Source: Eubacteriales bacterium (GTDB lineage: Bacteria; Bacillota; Clostridia; Christensenellales; Aristaeellaceae). From it: 64,000 nucleotides of DNA. Under the pieces are notes generated by a model, which saw only the letters and a program-made list of their open reading frames with translations, was not told the DNA's origin and searched no databases. The DNA lies in assembly GCA_028693055.1 (NCBI GenBank), contig JAQUWD010000010.1:1-64000 (forward strand), read 5' to 3'. A program made the translations under genes and the position numbers. This document shows, one piece after another, positions 17,173-25,801 of the stretch (positions within the stretch are counted from its first letter, which is position 1; every line of letters begins with the position of its first letter).

Positions 17173-17487
17173 TTAAAATATCAAGTTCGTAAAATCCCTT
17201 CTGGAATGTAGAACAGCCGTTACAATCACTGTTCTAGTATCGTCGTCGCATCGGTAAAAAATCAAGTAAGGCTCGCATACCACAACCCGATGCCCTTGCT
17301 TACGCAACGTGCTATCTCGCGGTAATGCACCACGATTAGGCATTTCAGTCAGCTTGCGCATGGCTTCTTCCAGCCTGTCCACAACGCGCAATGCCGTCTC
17401 CACATCGCCGCTTTCCTCCGCAATATACAAGGCAATGTCGATGAGCTGCTCCTTTGCGCGCTGCGCTTGCAGCAGCCGATAGCTCAC
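17173..17487 (-). CDS. RelE/ParE family toxin
   Basis: A 104-residue protein with the RelE/ParE fold pattern: an N-terminal strand and helices (YRLLQAQRAKEQLIDIALYIAEE) and a C-terminal beta sheet (HRVVVCEPYLIFYRCDDD, VIVTAVLHSRRDF). LHSRRD is the typical end of ParE/RelE plasmid-stabilisation toxins. It overlaps the stop of the antitoxin gene by 4 bases. Whether it cleaves mRNA (RelE) or poisons gyrase (ParE) cannot be told. Confidence 0.87.
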   Translation of the reverse strand: MSYRLLQAQRAKEQLIDIALYIAEESGDVETALRVVDRLEEAMRKLTEMPNRGALPRDSTLRKQGHRVVVCEPYLIFYRCDDDTRTVIVTAVLHSRRDFTNLIF

Positions 17488-17759
17488 TTGCCTCTCCTCG
17501 CTTCCAGCCGCTCACGCACTTCGGCAAAGGCTTCCTCCATCGGGATTACGCGACCTTCGCGTATATCAGCGTCCGCTTCGGCAAGCGTTTGAAGCAATTC
17601 CAGCTTTGCCTTCATTTGTCGATATTCGGCGCTACCCATCAGCACGGTATCCTCCCGCCCGTTTTTGGTGATGAATACCACTTCGCGGTTCTTGCGGCAG
17701 CCTTCCGCGATTTCGTTGTAATGGTTGCGTAAATCTGCCGACGGTCTGATGCTTTCCAT
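17484..17759 (-). CDS. Phd/YefM family antitoxin
   Basis: A 91-residue protein. The N-terminal Phd/YefM DNA-binding domain includes IRPSADLRNHYNEIAEGC and VVFITKNGREDTVLMGSAEY. The C-terminal part is helical and charged (ADADIREGRVIPMEEAFAEV), the usual toxin-binding tail. Antitoxin first, toxin second, with a 4-base overlap, is the normal order. The pair is likely autorepressed and may stabilise the adjoining recombinase island. Confidence 0.9.
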   Translation of the reverse strand: MESIRPSADLRNHYNEIAEGCRKNREVVFITKNGREDTVLMGSAEYRQMKAKLELLQTLAEADADIREGRVIPMEEAFAEVRERLEARRGK

Positions 17760-17818
17760 ACGAATCGCCTCCTTGATAGCAGCATTCTATCATGCAATGA
17801 CTATTGCGTCAAGAAGCG

Positions 17819-19492
17819 TCACAATGCCTGTAGCTCCCGATTCTGTTCAATATATTCCGTTGCCTGCTTGAAGGCATCCGAGAAACGAAACTGAATGGTC
17901 AGCTCTCCCCCCTCATGGACATAGATCACCTCCACCAGCTCCACCAAGACTTCGCGGGTAAGCTTATCCAGATTGCGGTGCTTCACAAAAGCGTTGAGAA
18001 AAGCGTTGCTGCCGTTGACCCCATTGTCACTTTCCCGCAGCTCGCATTGCATCTGCATTATCGCTTCTTCAAGCGTAGCGATTTGCCCCTCAAACTGGCT
18101 CCTTAGCCGCTGATAATCTTCTTTGGAAAGGTCGCCATTCTTCCAGTCGGGATAGAGGGATAGCTTCATGCGTTCAATGGAAGCTTTTTGCTGTTCTTTC
18201 TGGGACAGGGCTTTGAGCAGCCGATTGTTGCTTCTGTTAGCATGAGCGTTTTGGTTAATGGTCTCAATGAGCGCATCCATGTCCACCGCCAGCTCGATTT
18301 GCTTTTGCAGCGTTTGCAGCAATGCCTCTTCCACCTTGTCGCTGCGGATGGTGTGCTTGGTGCACGCACCTTTGCTCATTTTTTTAAAGGTTGAACAAAT
18401 ATAATAGCAATAGCTTCTGTTGGACTGCGAGTAGAGCTTGCGGTTCATCGCGCGTCCGCAATCCGCGCATTTCAAAAAGCCCGCCAGCAAATACACCTGT
18501 CCGCTGTTTGGCGCAGTTCGCGTGTCTCGTTCAAATAGGCTTTGGGCTTTTAAGAAAATCTCCTCTGATAGGATCGCTTCGTGGGCATCAGGCACGACGA
18601 CCCAATCCTTTTTCGGTATTGCCACTGACACCTGCACCTTGTAGCTTTTAATCCTGTTTTTTCCTTGCACTAAGCAACCTGTATAAACCTGATTGCGCAG
18701 GATTCGGCGCACGGAGCTATCCGGCCAATAAACGTCGTTATTGCCCGTCGAGTGCGCGTATTGAAGTCCTCGACTGCGCTTGTAGGCGGTAGGGTTGAGG
18801 ATTCCCAGCATATTCAGCTTTTTAGCAATGCCGAGGATACTCATGCCGCCGATGAACCAATTGAAAATATCCCGCACCACCGTGGCTGCTTCCTCATCGA
18901 TGACAAGGTGGTTGTGATCAGCGGGATCCTTGCGGTAGCCGTAGGTGGCGAAGGAACCGATGAATTTTCCCTGCTTTCGCTTTAAATCCAGCGAGCTGCG
19001 CACTTTGTTAGAAATATCGCGGCAGTACTCGTCATTGATAATATTTTTGAAGGGGACGATTAAATTGTTCATGGCTTGAGGATTCTTCACACTATCCAAT
19101 GAATCGTTAATGGAAATAAAACGTACGTCCATAAAGGGAAATATTTTTTCGATGTATTGCCCGACCTCGATATAGTTACGGCCAAAGCGGGATAAGTCCT
19201 TCACGACTACACAGTTGATAACCCGACTTTTTAAATCGTCCATCATACGTTGAAAGGATGGGCGCTCAAAATTCGTGCCGGAGTAACCGTCGTCGATATA
19301 AATATCATGAATGGCAACGTCGCTTTCAAAAGCGATAAACTCTTGCAAAAGCGCGCGCTGGTTGCCGATCGAATCGCTTTCCTCCTTGTCGCCATCCTCG
19401 CGAGAAAGGCGCACGTACAGGCCGGCACGCCACAACGTTTGTTTCTTTTGCATGTCCGTGGTTAACGGGGCGTATTTACTTGTTCTGGGCAT
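17819..19492 (-). CDS. Large serine recombinase
   Basis: A 557-residue site-specific recombinase. An N-terminal resolvase domain has the nucleophile Ser30 in GLYVRLSRED and the conserved CVVKDLSRFGRNYIEVGQYI. A central Recombinase domain follows. Near residue 350 is a zinc ribbon with paired cysteines (CADCGRAMNRKL, YYICSTF), then a coiled-coil. Length and order match the TnpX/TndX and phage-integrase group. GGAGGATT precedes the ATG. It is the only recombinase of the island and the likely agent of its insertion into spoVAD, or of excision. Confidence 0.95.
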   Translation of the reverse strand: MPRTSKYAPLTTDMQKKQTLWRAGLYVRLSREDGDKEESDSIGNQRALLQEFIAFESDVAIHDIYIDDGYSGTNFERPSFQRMMDDLKSRVINCVVVKDLSRFGRNYIEVGQYIEKIFPFMDVRFISINDSLDSVKNPQAMNNLIVPFKNIINDEYCRDISNKVRSSLDLKRKQGKFIGSFATYGYRKDPADHNHLVIDEEAATVVRDIFNWFIGGMSILGIAKKLNMLGILNPTAYKRSRGLQYAHSTGNNDVYWPDSSVRRILRNQVYTGCLVQGKNRIKSYKVQVSVAIPKKDWVVVPDAHEAILSEEIFLKAQSLFERDTRTAPNSGQVYLLAGFLKCADCGRAMNRKLYSQSNRSYCYYICSTFKKMSKGACTKHTIRSDKVEEALLQTLQKQIELAVDMDALIETINQNAHANRSNNRLLKALSQKEQQKASIERMKLSLYPDWKNGDLSKEDYQRLRSQFEGQIATLEEAIMQMQCELRESDNGVNGSNAFLNAFVKHRNLDKLTREVLVELVEVIYVHEGGELTIQFRFSDAFKQATEYIEQNRELQAL

Positions 19493-19599
19493 CCATAATC
19501 CTCCATCTTTCTAACCGATGGCAGCAAGGTACGGCTTGGAACCGATACAAGCCGCATGATAGCATACTGCGCAAGTATTAACAATGGAAAAAGCTGGCG

Positions 19600-19908
19600 C
19601 TACTGCTGCTTTATCGCAAGGGTTGTCAAACGCTCTTGCAAAGTTGTAGGCTGGCTGCTGTAGCATACATGGACGACGGTATCTCCTACGCGGAATCGAT
19701 AGGGATTCCCTATGTCTATAACAAAGCGCCTAAGGCGCTCCTGCATGGGGAGCGCTGTGTTGACTTGGACTTGCGAGAGGTCTTTAAGAGCTGCGGGCTG
19801 CGTATAGGGCTCTATGCTCATATTATGATTGGCAACAGGAGCCTGAATTTGCATAGCATCGTCTGCCTTTCCTACTGCTGATAGAGATAGAATAGCCCAG
19901 ATTGGCAT
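19600..19908 (-). CDS. Small unknown protein of the recombinase island
   Basis: A 102-residue ORF with TAAGGATAAAA before the ATG. The N-terminal half is low in features; the C-terminal part (FVIDIGNPYRFRVGDTVVHV, then TTLQERL) resembles short proteins I have seen beside serine recombinases in Clostridia, though I cannot name the family. It lies just upstream of the recombinase on the same strand. Function unknown. Confidence 0.55.
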   Translation of the reverse strand: MPIWAILSLSAVGKADDAMQIQAPVANHNMSIEPYTQPAALKDLSQVQVNTALPMQERLRRFVIDIGNPYRFRVGDTVVHVCYSSQPTTLQERLTTLAIKQQ

Positions 19909-20035
19909 TTTTATCCTTACAGGATGCTTTGCAAAACAAATACACTCTGCGCAACAATTAGCGAGAGTGTATCAAGAATGGATAGCGGGCTCCACAGAGA
20001 GCCAACGCCTTGTATGCAATGATGTTTAAATATGA

Positions 20036-21319
20036 CTACTCTTTTTCCACTCGAAGCAGGCTTTCCACGGCTGCCGTACCGGGATCAATTTCCCGCACGG
20101 CTTGCTGCATGTCCTTTTCACCTGCTTTATGGGTAATCAATACAACGGTTACTCTTCCGTTCAGCTTTTCGCCCTTTTGCTGCATGGCGGCAATGCTCAC
20201 GCCGTGGTCGGCAAAGGTTTGCGCCACCTTGCTCAGCACGCCGGGCTGATCCTCTGCCAGCATGCGCACATAAAAGGCGCTCTGCCAGTCGGTGTTGCTT
20301 TCCAGCCGTGCGGCGGGATAGAGCTCATTTGAGAAGGTAGGATAGCAATGCTTTTGGGTGGAGGCGGCGCGTACCAAATCGCTGACGATAGCGCTGGCTG
20401 TAGGCATATCTCCTGCGCCCCTTCCCATGAACATCATTTCACCGCAGGCATGGCCCTTGAGAAAAACGGCGTTAAAGGAGCCGGACACATTGGCCATGGG
20501 GTGGTCGTTACGGATAAAGGTAGGATGCACCCGGGTTTCTACCCGCAAGCCGTCTCGCTTGGCAATCGCCAGCAGCTTAAGGGTATACCCCATCTCCTGC
20601 CCGCAGCGGATATCCTCCGCCTTCACCTGTGTAATGCCCTCCACATATACATACTCAAAGGGTACCCGGCCATGAAAAGCCAAGCTAGCCAATATGCTTA
20701 GTTTATAGGCAGCGTCCAACCCCTCCACATCCGAGGAGGGATCCGGCTCCGCCAGCCCCAGCTCCTGAGCCTCCCGCAAAGCCGCTTCGTAATCAAGGCC
20801 TTCCTTGCTCATGCGGCTGAGAATATAGTTGGTGGTACCGTTGACAATGCCGTATAAATAGCTGATACGGTTGGCTTGCAGGCTATCCTCGATGGTATGG
20901 ATGATGGGAATTGCGCCGCAGACTGCCGCCTCATAGTAAAGGCCTACGCCGTTTTCCTTCGCCGCCTTTTGTAGCTCATGCCAATGGAGGTCAAAGGCAA
21001 CCTTGTTAGCGGTTACCAAGGTTTTGCCATGCTGAAGGGCCGCCATGTCCCACGCATGGGCCGGCTCCTCTCCCCCTAAAAACTCTAAAATAATGGAGAT
21101 TTCATCGTCGTTCAGCAGATCGTCCACCGAATCGGTCAATGTACCCGCAGGAAAATCTATTTCCCGCTTTTTCTGTAGATCATGCACCAATACTCGTTTG
21201 ACCTCGAATTGAAGGCCGGTGCGGTGGGTGATTTCCCGGGCAAATCCGGTAAGCAGCTTCCAAACGCCGCTACCCACATTACCGCACCCGAAAAACCCGA
21301 TCTTGATCGTCTGACTCAT
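20036..21319 (-). CDS. hom: Homoserine dehydrogenase
   Basis: A 427-residue enzyme reducing aspartate semialdehyde to homoserine for threonine and methionine. The Rossmann motif GFFGCGNVGSGVW is at residues 8-20. The catalytic domain carries VTANKVAFDLHW, GIVNGTTNYILSRM and EADPSSDVEG-type (AEPDPSSDVEG) segments. The C-terminal about 80 residues form an ACT domain (FYVRMLAEDQPGVLSKVAQTFADHG), usually the site of threonine feedback. It lies 20 bases after coaX on the same strand. Confidence 0.95.
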   Translation of the reverse strand: MSQTIKIGFFGCGNVGSGVWKLLTGFAREITHRTGLQFEVKRVLVHDLQKKREIDFPAGTLTDSVDDLLNDDEISIILEFLGGEEPAHAWDMAALQHGKTLVTANKVAFDLHWHELQKAAKENGVGLYYEAAVCGAIPIIHTIEDSLQANRISYLYGIVNGTTNYILSRMSKEGLDYEAALREAQELGLAEPDPSSDVEGLDAAYKLSILASLAFHGRVPFEYVYVEGITQVKAEDIRCGQEMGYTLKLLAIAKRDGLRVETRVHPTFIRNDHPMANVSGSFNAVFLKGHACGEMMFMGRGAGDMPTASAIVSDLVRAASTQKHCYPTFSNELYPAARLESNTDWQSAFYVRMLAEDQPGVLSKVAQTFADHGVSIAAMQQKGEKLNGRVTVVLITHKAGEKDMQQAVREIDPGTAAVESLLRVEKE

Positions 21320-21339
21320 CTCTCTTCATCCTTCCGTTT

Positions 21340-22107
21340 TTACCGATTTCGTTCGTAGATAATACGCAAGCCCTTCAAGGTCAAAATACCGTCTAGTTTG
21401 TCGATTATGCCGTCCTCCTGCGCCACCATCACAGCCATGCCGCCGGTGGCAACGACTAACGCGTCCGGGGCTTTCAATTCCTCCCGGAATTTTCGCACCA
21501 AGTAATCCACTTGACCGATGTATCCATAAATGAAACCGGATTGCAGGTTGGTAATGGTAGTGCGGCTGATGACGTGCTCGGGCCGTACCAGCTCAAACCG
21601 TGGCAGCTTCGCCGTGCCGCTTACCAAAGCCTCGCTGGTCAGCTTAAGACCCGGACAGATGCAGCCTCCCGCAAACGCGCCGGACTCATCAATCGCCCCA
21701 AAGGTGGTAGCCGTTCCGAAATCAATAAAGATGCAAGGCCCGCCGTACTCCGCTTGGGTGGCGACGGCATTGGCAATACGGTCGCTGCCTAGCTCCCGGG
21801 GGTTCTCGTACTTTAGATTGATTCCTGTACGGATTCCCGGCGCGATGATCATGGGCGATTGGTCAAAATAGTTCTTGCACATATGCTCCAGCGTGAAATT
21901 GATCGTAGGCACCACGCTGGATATCACAATGCCCTCCACATCCTTCATGCTATAGCCCTCGTGAGCGAACAAACCGGATAAAATCAAGCCGTACTCGTCG
22001 GAGGTATAGGTCTTGCTGGTGGAAAGCCGCCAATATTGCTTCATCTCGCTGCCGTCAAACAAGGCGGTTTTGATATTGGTGTTGCCCACGTCCATGGTCA
22101 AAATCAT
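21340..22107 (-). CDS. coaX: Type III pantothenate kinase CoaX
   Basis: A 255-residue ASKHA-fold kinase, first step of coenzyme A synthesis. The phosphate-1 motif DVGNTNIKTALFDG is at residues 6-19; PGIRTGINLKYENPRELGSD and the FIDFGTATTF phosphate-2 region follow. Type III enzymes need potassium and are not inhibited by CoA. AAAGGAGCG lies before the ATG. An ECF S component lies 35 bases upstream on the same strand, so vitamin uptake and phosphorylation are probably co-transcribed. Confidence 0.95.
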   Translation of the reverse strand: MILTMDVGNTNIKTALFDGSEMKQYWRLSTSKTYTSDEYGLILSGLFAHEGYSMKDVEGIVISSVVPTINFTLEHMCKNYFDQSPMIIAPGIRTGINLKYENPRELGSDRIANAVATQAEYGGPCIFIDFGTATTFGAIDESGAFAGGCICPGLKLTSEALVSGTAKLPRFELVRPEHVISRTTITNLQSGFIYGYIGQVDYLVRKFREELKAPDALVVATGGMAVMVAQEDGIIDKLDGILTLKGLRIIYERNR

Positions 22108-22142
22108 ATCGGTACGCTCCTTTGCTGGAAACCTTGAAAAAA

Positions 22143-22835
22143 TCAGGTCGTTTTTTTCCTGCCGCGTCCATGCTTGGTAACCACGTCCACAGCCGTCTTG
22201 ATAAAGGGCACGATCACGGCGGCTACAATGATTTCCGCAATGCCGTTGGGCACGCCCACCACCGCCACCAGCCAGCCTCCCGCATTGTTGATATACTGCG
22301 CTTCGGCGTTTCCGGCAGAAATCATATTGTTAATCAGCTCCGTCAACTCGCTTCCATAAAGCAAGGCGATAGCGCCAAGGCAAAAGACCGTATTGCACAG
22401 CGTGCCTACAGCGGCGGCTATGCCTACGCCCACCTTATCCAGCACGACGCTTCGTCCCTTGGTTAGCTTCTGCCACAATAGATAAAGCAACGCCGCAAGC
22501 AGCGGAAACAATATGCGGGGAAGAACGCTAACCAGCGGATTGCGGAAAAATAAGGTAAGACCCACCATTCCCGATTCCCACGCGCGTATGAAGCTGCATA
22601 GGCCAAATACCAACCCTACCGCCGCTCCCACCCAGGGGCCTTCCACCATAGCGGCCAGCAACACAGGAACATGAACCGTAGTCACCGATAATAGGGGCGG
22701 CGGCAGCGGAATCATTCCGATAGGGGTGAATACCAGCACCGCTGTAATCGCACTGAGCATGCCGGTAATGGTCATTTGACGGATGAAGCTGCTTTGCCTT
22801 TGCCGTTTTTGGAGTATGGTAGCCTGATTTTTCAT
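22143..22835 (-). CDS. ECF transporter S component, probably for pantothenate
   Basis: A 230-residue membrane protein of the ECF substrate-specific (S) family. After a basic N-terminus come about six hydrophobic helices, starting with the typical MTITGMLSAITAVLVF and a later WVGAAVGLVFGLCSFI. S components bind a vitamin and dock to a shared EcfAA'T unit. Co-directional pairing with coaX suggests pantothenate (PanT-like), an inference from context. GGAGGAAAAAAC precedes the ATG. A promoter and structured leader lie upstream. Confidence 0.8.
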   Translation of the reverse strand: MKNQATILQKRQRQSSFIRQMTITGMLSAITAVLVFTPIGMIPLPPPLLSVTTVHVPVLLAAMVEGPWVGAAVGLVFGLCSFIRAWESGMVGLTLFFRNPLVSVLPRILFPLLAALLYLLWQKLTKGRSVVLDKVGVGIAAAVGTLCNTVFCLGAIALLYGSELTELINNMISAGNAEAQYINNAGGWLVAVVGVPNGIAEIIVAAVIVPFIKTAVDVVTKHGRGRKKTT

Positions 22836-22947
22836 TGTTTTTTCCTCCGTTCGAGTTCTTTTGGGATACCCGACGTTCCATGGGACCGTAAAATAGGTTC
22901 AAAAGGCTTGTCCACCTCCTGCCGGATGGCGGCAAGCCTTGCAATGC
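22836..22947 (-). promoter_or_regulatory. Structured 5' leader before the ECF S component
   Basis: A 112-base leader between promoter and gene. It can form a long stem (AAGGCTTG / CAAGCCTT) with an inner hairpin (CCG / CGG) and an AGGAGG in an internal loop. A GTG directly after that AGGAGG opens a 27-codon frame ending in a TGA that overlaps the gene's ATG. It could be a leader peptide or an unrecognised riboregulator; no known riboswitch class was recognised. Confidence 0.4.
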
Positions 22948-22976
22948 ATTATAAATGTTTAGCAATGGATTGTAAA
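22948..22976 (-). promoter_or_regulatory. Promoter of the ECF S component-coaX-hom group
   Basis: Minus-strand TTTACA (22976-22971), a 17-bp spacer and TATAAT (22953-22948). Confidence 0.78.
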
Positions 22977-23013
22977 GAAGGATGCAGGGAAAGTGCAAAA
23001 GCACATATTTACG

Positions 23014-24537
23014 CTACAGCCGCGTGAATCGGGGAATGTCACGAAGGGTTACCGGCAGCGTCACCGTTTGACCGCCTTCGTAGGTTTGTCCGTTCCACCC
23101 CAACCATTTTCCTTTGGGTAGATAAACGGTCTTTTCCTTGGCTCCCCGCTCAAGCACGGGAGCAGCCAGTATGGTTTCCCCCAGCATAAACTGGGCGTCT
23201 ACCTTTTCCAGCCCATCGTCGGGGTAAACATAGGACATATGACGACTAATGGGTTCTCCGGTATGGGCCGTCTCCTGCGCCATCGTATAAAACTGTTCGC
23301 CCAAAGAGGCATGAAGCTTCATCGCCTCCACCACAAGCGCCGCATTGTCGGCGTCCAGCACCCGCCATGGCGAAATGGACATCTGCATCATTCCCATCAG
23401 CGCGTTTGCCTGCGCCCAGCGCACAAACAGCTCCTCATCCATTTTCTGCCCTTGATTGAAGCAATCCAGGATGCCGCCCCCTACCATATCCGGGCAGCAG
23501 TAAGCATAACCCAGCAGCCCTTGCAGCAGCGTATGAGGAATCAACGTATTCAAGCCAAAATCGTTCCAACGATGATATTTATCGTGCAGCCGCGCAACGA
23601 TGGGCTTGCCGCCAAATTTCCACGCCGCGCGGAATTCGTTCAGCGCGTAATGGGAGCCAACCTCGTTAAATACAGCCGTTTGCTCCCGCGCTAGCACGGG
23701 GCGGTACGTTTGGTCGTCGTCCGTGTAAAAATATGCGTCTCCCGCGTCAAACTTAAAGCCGTCCACACCGTAGCAGGTTATCAGCCGTTTTAGCTCTCGG
23801 TGATACCATGCCGCCGCGTCCGGGTTCGTCAAATCCAGCACAGCGCTATAGCCGTTCCACCACGCACGAAGGGCTATTTCACCCTCTGCGTCGCGGATCA
23901 AAAAATTTTGGTCTCTCAGCTTCTTAAACTGGGGACCCGCGCAAGCCACGGTAGGCGTAACCCAAAGCATTACGCCAAAGCCCATCTGATGTAGCTCATA
24001 CACCAGCTTTGCCGGATCGGGTATTTTCTCTTTATTAAACTCAAAGATTCCATAATCTGCCTGCCATCCCTCGTCGATCATCAAAATACCAGCGGGCAGA
24101 CCGTGCTCCAAAATGCCGCGCGCATAGCGAAGAATGTGATCTGTGGTTTGGTCCGTACCCAGCTCTATCCAAGTATTGTACTGCGGCTGCGTGAAGAAGC
24201 GCCGATCCGGCAGCTCCCCCGTAAAGGAAAAAAAGGCTTGGCAGGCGGCAGAATACGCGCCGCGGAGGTTTTCATAGCCTTCTCCCAGCAGGATTTCTCC
24301 CACGCCCTCGCAAACCAGCCTTCCCTTCTCCGCCTTTAGGCAATAGGGCCTTTCGCTCCATAGGTACCGCCCCTTGGAGGAAAGATACAGCGGAGCAAAT
24401 TGGTCGTTTTCCCGTCCCCCATTGGGATCAATCACACAAACGCTTTCCGCGTCCAAGGGCATTGCGTGTCCCAGATTCACCGCGCCTCCCCACCAGCATT
24501 CCCCGGGGAGCATCTCTACTGTTCGCGTTTCGCTCAT
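23014..24537 (-). CDS. GH31-family glycosidase, short MYORG-like form
   Basis: A 507-residue glycoside hydrolase without the long N-terminal domain of YicI-type enzymes. The nucleophile Asp is in GVDGFKFDAGDAYF; the acid/base candidate Asp is in VARLHDKYHRWNDF. The early IELGTDQTTDHI and GILMIDEGWQADYGIFEF segments and the KFDAG-type motif resemble the MYORG subgroup, some members of which are alpha-galactosidases. No signal peptide, so cytoplasmic. It is the last gene of the pectin-type locus. Family is secure; the glycosidic bond is uncertain. Confidence 0.87.
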   Translation of the reverse strand: MSETRTVEMLPGECWWGGAVNLGHAMPLDAESVCVIDPNGGRENDQFAPLYLSSKGRYLWSERPYCLKAEKGRLVCEGVGEILLGEGYENLRGAYSAACQAFFSFTGELPDRRFFTQPQYNTWIELGTDQTTDHILRYARGILEHGLPAGILMIDEGWQADYGIFEFNKEKIPDPAKLVYELHQMGFGVMLWVTPTVACAGPQFKKLRDQNFLIRDAEGEIALRAWWNGYSAVLDLTNPDAAAWYHRELKRLITCYGVDGFKFDAGDAYFYTDDDQTYRPVLAREQTAVFNEVGSHYALNEFRAAWKFGGKPIVARLHDKYHRWNDFGLNTLIPHTLLQGLLGYAYCCPDMVGGGILDCFNQGQKMDEELFVRWAQANALMGMMQMSISPWRVLDADNAALVVEAMKLHASLGEQFYTMAQETAHTGEPISRHMSYVYPDDGLEKVDAQFMLGETILAAPVLERGAKEKTVYLPKGKWLGWNGQTYEGGQTVTLPVTLRDIPRFTRL

Positions 24538-24572
24538 AAAACGAACCTCTTTTCTGTCTTTCTGGCGTCGAC

Positions 24573-25754
24573 TTAGTCCGAATAACCTGCATCGATTTTT
24601 AAACCGTTAACCTCTACGTCTCCATCCGCTAAGATCAGGATATAGTAGCGGCCGTCAATGACCCGCGTCTCAATCCGATCCCGATGCTCCGGATCCACGC
24701 GAATGGACACACCCGAGGTTTCCACTTTAAACTGCTTGGGGCTGACCAGATTTACCGCCGGTATCTCGGCGTATTCGCCAAAAGACTGGGTAAACTGCTC
24801 CGCAAAGGCCGCCGTTTTTTCCTCCGACACGCCGCAGTTTTGCAAAACCTCCTGCACCTCCTGCTTGGATAAGCAGAGCGGCTCTGCCGTCTTATCGGCC
24901 TTCCGCTCCTCAAGCATGGTTTCCACTGCCTCATGCACGGACTGCACAACGTTTAAATTGCATTCCTCCGCTAAGCTCTCCTGCAGCACCGATTGAAAAA
25001 CCTCTTTCTGCTCGGCAGCCGTCATTTGCAGCTCCGTATGAAAGACATTTTGGGCAAAGGCGTTATGCAGATTCGCGGTATCCTTGGTGTAGTAAAGGGC
25101 GTGATGAATATTAGCGCAGCGCTCCTCATAAGCCGGATACATGAAGCCTAGCTCCGGGGCGCCGACCGTCCAATCGCTGTCCCGGCTGTGGAACTCGCTT
25201 TCGGCGGCAAAATAACGCAAGGCGGGCTTGGACAGCTTCACCGGGCATAGAGCGCAAAGCATGTAATTTAAAATGCTTTCCGACTGCTCACGGTCTATTT
25301 CGCCGTTGCAATCCCGGCCCGGCACATCGTAGCCGTCATGCAGCAGCAAAAGCAAGTAGTTACTTGCGTTCTGGGCTTCCTCGATGGACAGCGCCTGCTC
25401 CTCATGAAGCTTTTGAATATACGCGACGACTCGCTGCTCAAACTGCTCCATCATCTCCTCGTCGGTCAGGCCGCTATCGCATAGTGCAAGCAAAAGCCGC
25501 TGTTCCTCGCTCAACTCCGCTTCCCCGCTGCCAAGCTCCACGGACAACAGGTTTTGTCCCGCCGTTCCCGAAAGCACACGCTTGAAAATGGACATATATT
25601 TTTCATTTTCCTCTTGAGGCAGACTGCCCACACGCTGGGCAAAGCGGGATATGACCTGACCCTCGCTGCTTATATAGCAGCCCCGCAGCACGGTTGGGTT
25701 GCGACGCTCCGGGTTGAGACGGCGCTTTATCTCCGACAAATCACGTTGATTCAA
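24573..25754 (-). CDS. DUF4317 family protein
   Basis: A 393-residue soluble protein. The opening NQRDLSEIKRRLNPERRNPTVLRGCYI and the LLLLLHDGYDVPGRDCNGE and DWTVGAPELGFMYPAYEERC segments match DUF4317, a Firmicute family of unknown function. The C-terminus (VSIRVDPEHRDRIETRVIDGRYYIL) resembles a nucleoid-protein-like end. It is sandwiched between two GH31 genes on the same strand. A role in sugar use is not implied by its sequence; it may be a passenger. Confidence 0.85.
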   Translation of the reverse strand: MNQRDLSEIKRRLNPERRNPTVLRGCYISSEGQVISRFAQRVGSLPQEENEKYMSIFKRVLSGTAGQNLLSVELGSGEAELSEEQRLLLALCDSGLTDEEMMEQFEQRVVAYIQKLHEEQALSIEEAQNASNYLLLLLHDGYDVPGRDCNGEIDREQSESILNYMLCALCPVKLSKPALRYFAAESEFHSRDSDWTVGAPELGFMYPAYEERCANIHHALYYTKDTANLHNAFAQNVFHTELQMTAAEQKEVFQSVLQESLAEECNLNVVQSVHEAVETMLEERKADKTAEPLCLSKQEVQEVLQNCGVSEEKTAAFAEQFTQSFGEYAEIPAVNLVSPKQFKVETSGVSIRVDPEHRDRIETRVIDGRYYILILADGDVEVNGLKIDAGYSD

Positions 25755-25801
25755 AGCCTACATCCCCTCATATGGTTGTTTCAAGCATTTCTAAGCCAGC
25801 C

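Noticed and set aside
19636..19881. An 81-codon plus-strand frame in the recombinase island
   Set aside because: No ribosome site; the minus-strand frame over the same bases has a better start context and a recognisable C-terminal pattern.
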